Source: DASYUM01 sp036001225 | GTDB lineage: Bacteria; Methylomirabilota; Methylomirabilia; Rokubacteriales; DASRDR01 | NCBI GenBank assembly: GCA_036001225.1 | Contig: DASYUM010000336.1 | Location: 1 to 8,946, forward strand | DNA: 8,946 nucleotides | Direction of reading: 5' to 3' | Part shown: piece after piece, positions 7,848-8,946 of the stretch | Layout of the letters: the number at the start of each line of letters is the position of its first letter | Numbering within the stretch: the first letter of the stretch is position 1 | Position numbers and translations under genes: made by a program | Notes under the pieces: generated by a model | The model's database searches: none | What the model saw: only the letters and a program-made list of their open reading frames with translations | What the model was told of the DNA's origin: nothing

Positions 7848-8927
7848 TCACTGAACCGCGGCCAGCCGCGAGTAGTCCGACAAGACCGAGCCGTCGCCGA
7901 GAACGCTGCCCGGCCCGAGCTCGGCATGGGCTCCCACGCGGCTGCCGTGCCCGACCAGGCAGCCGTGGAGCCGGGCCCCGGCCCCGACCACGACGTCTTC
8001 CCAGAGGACGCTGGCCTCCACGTGGGCCCCGGCTTCGATCCGGCACCCCGCGCCCAGCACCGCGCTGGGGCCGATCACCGCGTCCTTCTCGACTCGGCAC
8101 CGGGGTCCGATGGCGATCGGCGCCCGCAGCCGCCCGGTCGAGTGGAGCTCCGCGCTCGGATCGAGCCACCCCTCCTGGACCCGCCGCCCCGGCGGCTGGA
8201 CGTGGGTTTGGACCAGCCGGTCGAGGAGGTCCTGGTGCGCCTGCTGGTACTTGGCCGCCGTCCCGATGTCCAGCCAGTAGGCCCGGGGGACGTGCCCGAC
8301 GAACGCCGCCCGGCGTTCGAGCAGGAGCGGGAAGAACTCGCGCTCCATCGAGTACGGTTGTCCCTTGGGAATCCAGTCGAGCAGCTCTCGCTCGAGGACG
8401 TAGATACCGGCGTTGACGGTGTTGGTGGACACCTCGTCCCAGCCCGGCTTCTCCAGGAAGCGCTGGACGCTCCCGTCGGGCGCCAGCTCGACGAGGCCGT
8501 AGGCGGTGGGGTTCTCCACCGGCGTCAGGTAGATCGAGGCCTGAGCCCGGCGGGCCTCGTGAGCGGCCAGCATGGCCCCCAGGTCGAGGTCGGTGAGGAT
8601 GTCGCCGTTGAGGACGACGACCCGCCCGGCCACCAGGTCGGCCGCGTTCCGCACCCCGCCGGCGGTGCCCAGCGGCTCCGCCTCGACCACGTAGCGGAGC
8701 CGCACCCCGGCCGCCGCCCCGTCGCTCATGGTGGCCTGGATGACGTCGGGCAGATGGGAGACGGAGAGGATGACATCGGTGATGCCGTGGGCGGCGAGGA
8801 GGGCGAGCTGGTACTGCAGGAACGGCACGTTGAGGAGCGGAACGATCGGCTTCGGGCGGTTCAGCGTGAGCGGGCGGAGGCGGGTGCCCATGCCGCCGGC
8901 CAGGATGACGGCCTGAAGCCTCATCAT
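7848..8927 (-). CDS. NDP-sugar nucleotidyltransferase, mannose-1-phosphate guanylyltransferase-like
   Basis: Transfers a nucleotidyl group from an NTP to a sugar 1-phosphate, making an activated sugar for polysaccharide or glycoconjugate synthesis; cytoplasmic. The protein has 359 residues. The Rossmann-like domain (about 1-240) has the nucleotide-binding signature LAGGMGTRLRPLT at 9-21, with KP at 26-27. EPLGTAGG follows at 84-91, the metal-binding NGD at 107-109, EKP at 159-161, NAG at 172-174 and WLDIGT at 218-223. From about 255 a left-handed beta-helix of hexapeptide repeats follows (such as IGPRCR, IGPSAV, LGAGCR), as in GDP-mannose pyrophosphorylase-like proteins. The exact NTP and sugar cannot be read from sequence; glucose-1-phosphate or mannose-1-phosphate are likely, and a heptose phosphate is possible. 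The next gene, a phosphohexomutase, would supply the substrate. The start is ATG 8927 or 8924. Upstream is only the poly-G edge, so promoter and ribosome-binding site are not visible. Confidence 0.92.
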   Translation of the reverse strand: MMRLQAVILAGGMGTRLRPLTLNRPKPIVPLLNVPFLQYQLALLAAHGITDVILSVSHLPDVIQATMSDGAAAGVRLRYVVEAEPLGTAGGVRNAADLVAGRVVVLNGDILTDLDLGAMLAAHEARRAQASIYLTPVENPTAYGLVELAPDGSVQRFLEKPGWDEVSTNTVNAGIYVLERELLDWIPKGQPYSMEREFFPLLLERRAAFVGHVPRAYWLDIGTAAKYQQAHQDLLDRLVQTHVQPPGRRVQEGWLDPSAELHSTGRLRAPIAIGPRCRVEKDAVIGPSAVLGAGCRIEAGAHVEASVLWEDVVVGAGARLHGCLVGHGSRVGAHAELGPGSVLGDGSVLSDYSRLAAVQ

Positions 8928-8930
8928 CTT

Positions 8931-8946
8931 GGGGGGGGGGGGGGGG
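8931..8946. other. Run of 16 G at the window end
   Basis: The last 16 bases are all G, ending 3 bp before the first start codon. A pure homopolymer at the very end of a sequence is typical of poly-G read tails from two-colour sequencing carried into a contig end. A real C-tract upstream of the gene cannot be excluded from this window. Confidence 0.75.

Noticed and set aside
7616..8169. Small open frames on the minus strand crossing the 60-bp repeats, giving 20-residue protein repeats
   Set aside because: The repeat period is divisible by three, so every frame stays open and repeats; there is no good ribosome-binding site and the frames overlap the nucleotidyltransferase.

Overview
This is a GC-rich bacterial chromosomal segment with eight protein-coding genes, all on the minus strand and therefore read from right to left. 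The left edge cuts dnaJ. The right edge ends in a run of 16 G directly in front of the first gene, which looks like a contig end. The very high GC, the long spurious antisense frames and the gene order suggest an uncultured soil or sediment lineage, for example Rokubacteria/Methylomirabilota or a deltaproteobacterial relative. That placement is inference from memory, not a search result. The neighbourhood is mostly housekeeping. I see no defence system, phage, insertion sequence, CRISPR array, tRNA or rRNA.

In transcription order: (1) a sugar-1-phosphate nucleotidyltransferase with a left-handed beta-helix tail (7848-8927); (2) a 228-bp gap holding two tandem 60-bp hairpin repeats (7707-7826) and a REP-like palindrome (7626-7651); (3) a phosphohexomutase (6195-7619); (4) lepA, elongation factor 4 (4388-6178); (5) lepB, signal peptidase I (3727-4380); (6) hemW, a radical-SAM heme chaperone (2525-3757), with a second REP-like palindrome translated in its N-terminus; (7) a 59-bp gap with a sigma-70-type promoter overlapped by an inverted repeat; (8) hrcA (1410-2465), grpE (839-1408) and dnaJ (1-777, partial).

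Functionally there are three blocks. The mutase and nucleotidyltransferase can act in sequence: hexose-6-phosphate to hexose-1-phosphate, then to NDP-hexose for polysaccharide or glycoconjugate precursors. The lepA-lepB-hemW block serves translation, protein export and heme handling, with start and stop codons close or overlapping, consistent with one operon. The hrcA-grpE-dnaJ block is the heat-shock repressor with two DnaK co-chaperones, but dnaK itself is absent from its usual place between grpE and dnaJ.

The points most worth a second look are regulatory: the divergent CIRCE-like half-sites on the hrcA promoter, the missing dnaK, the twin hairpins with a strand-specific G-U pair, and the two REP-like palindromes, one masking a ribosome-binding site and the other lying inside a coding region. 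I found no clearly new multi-gene system.
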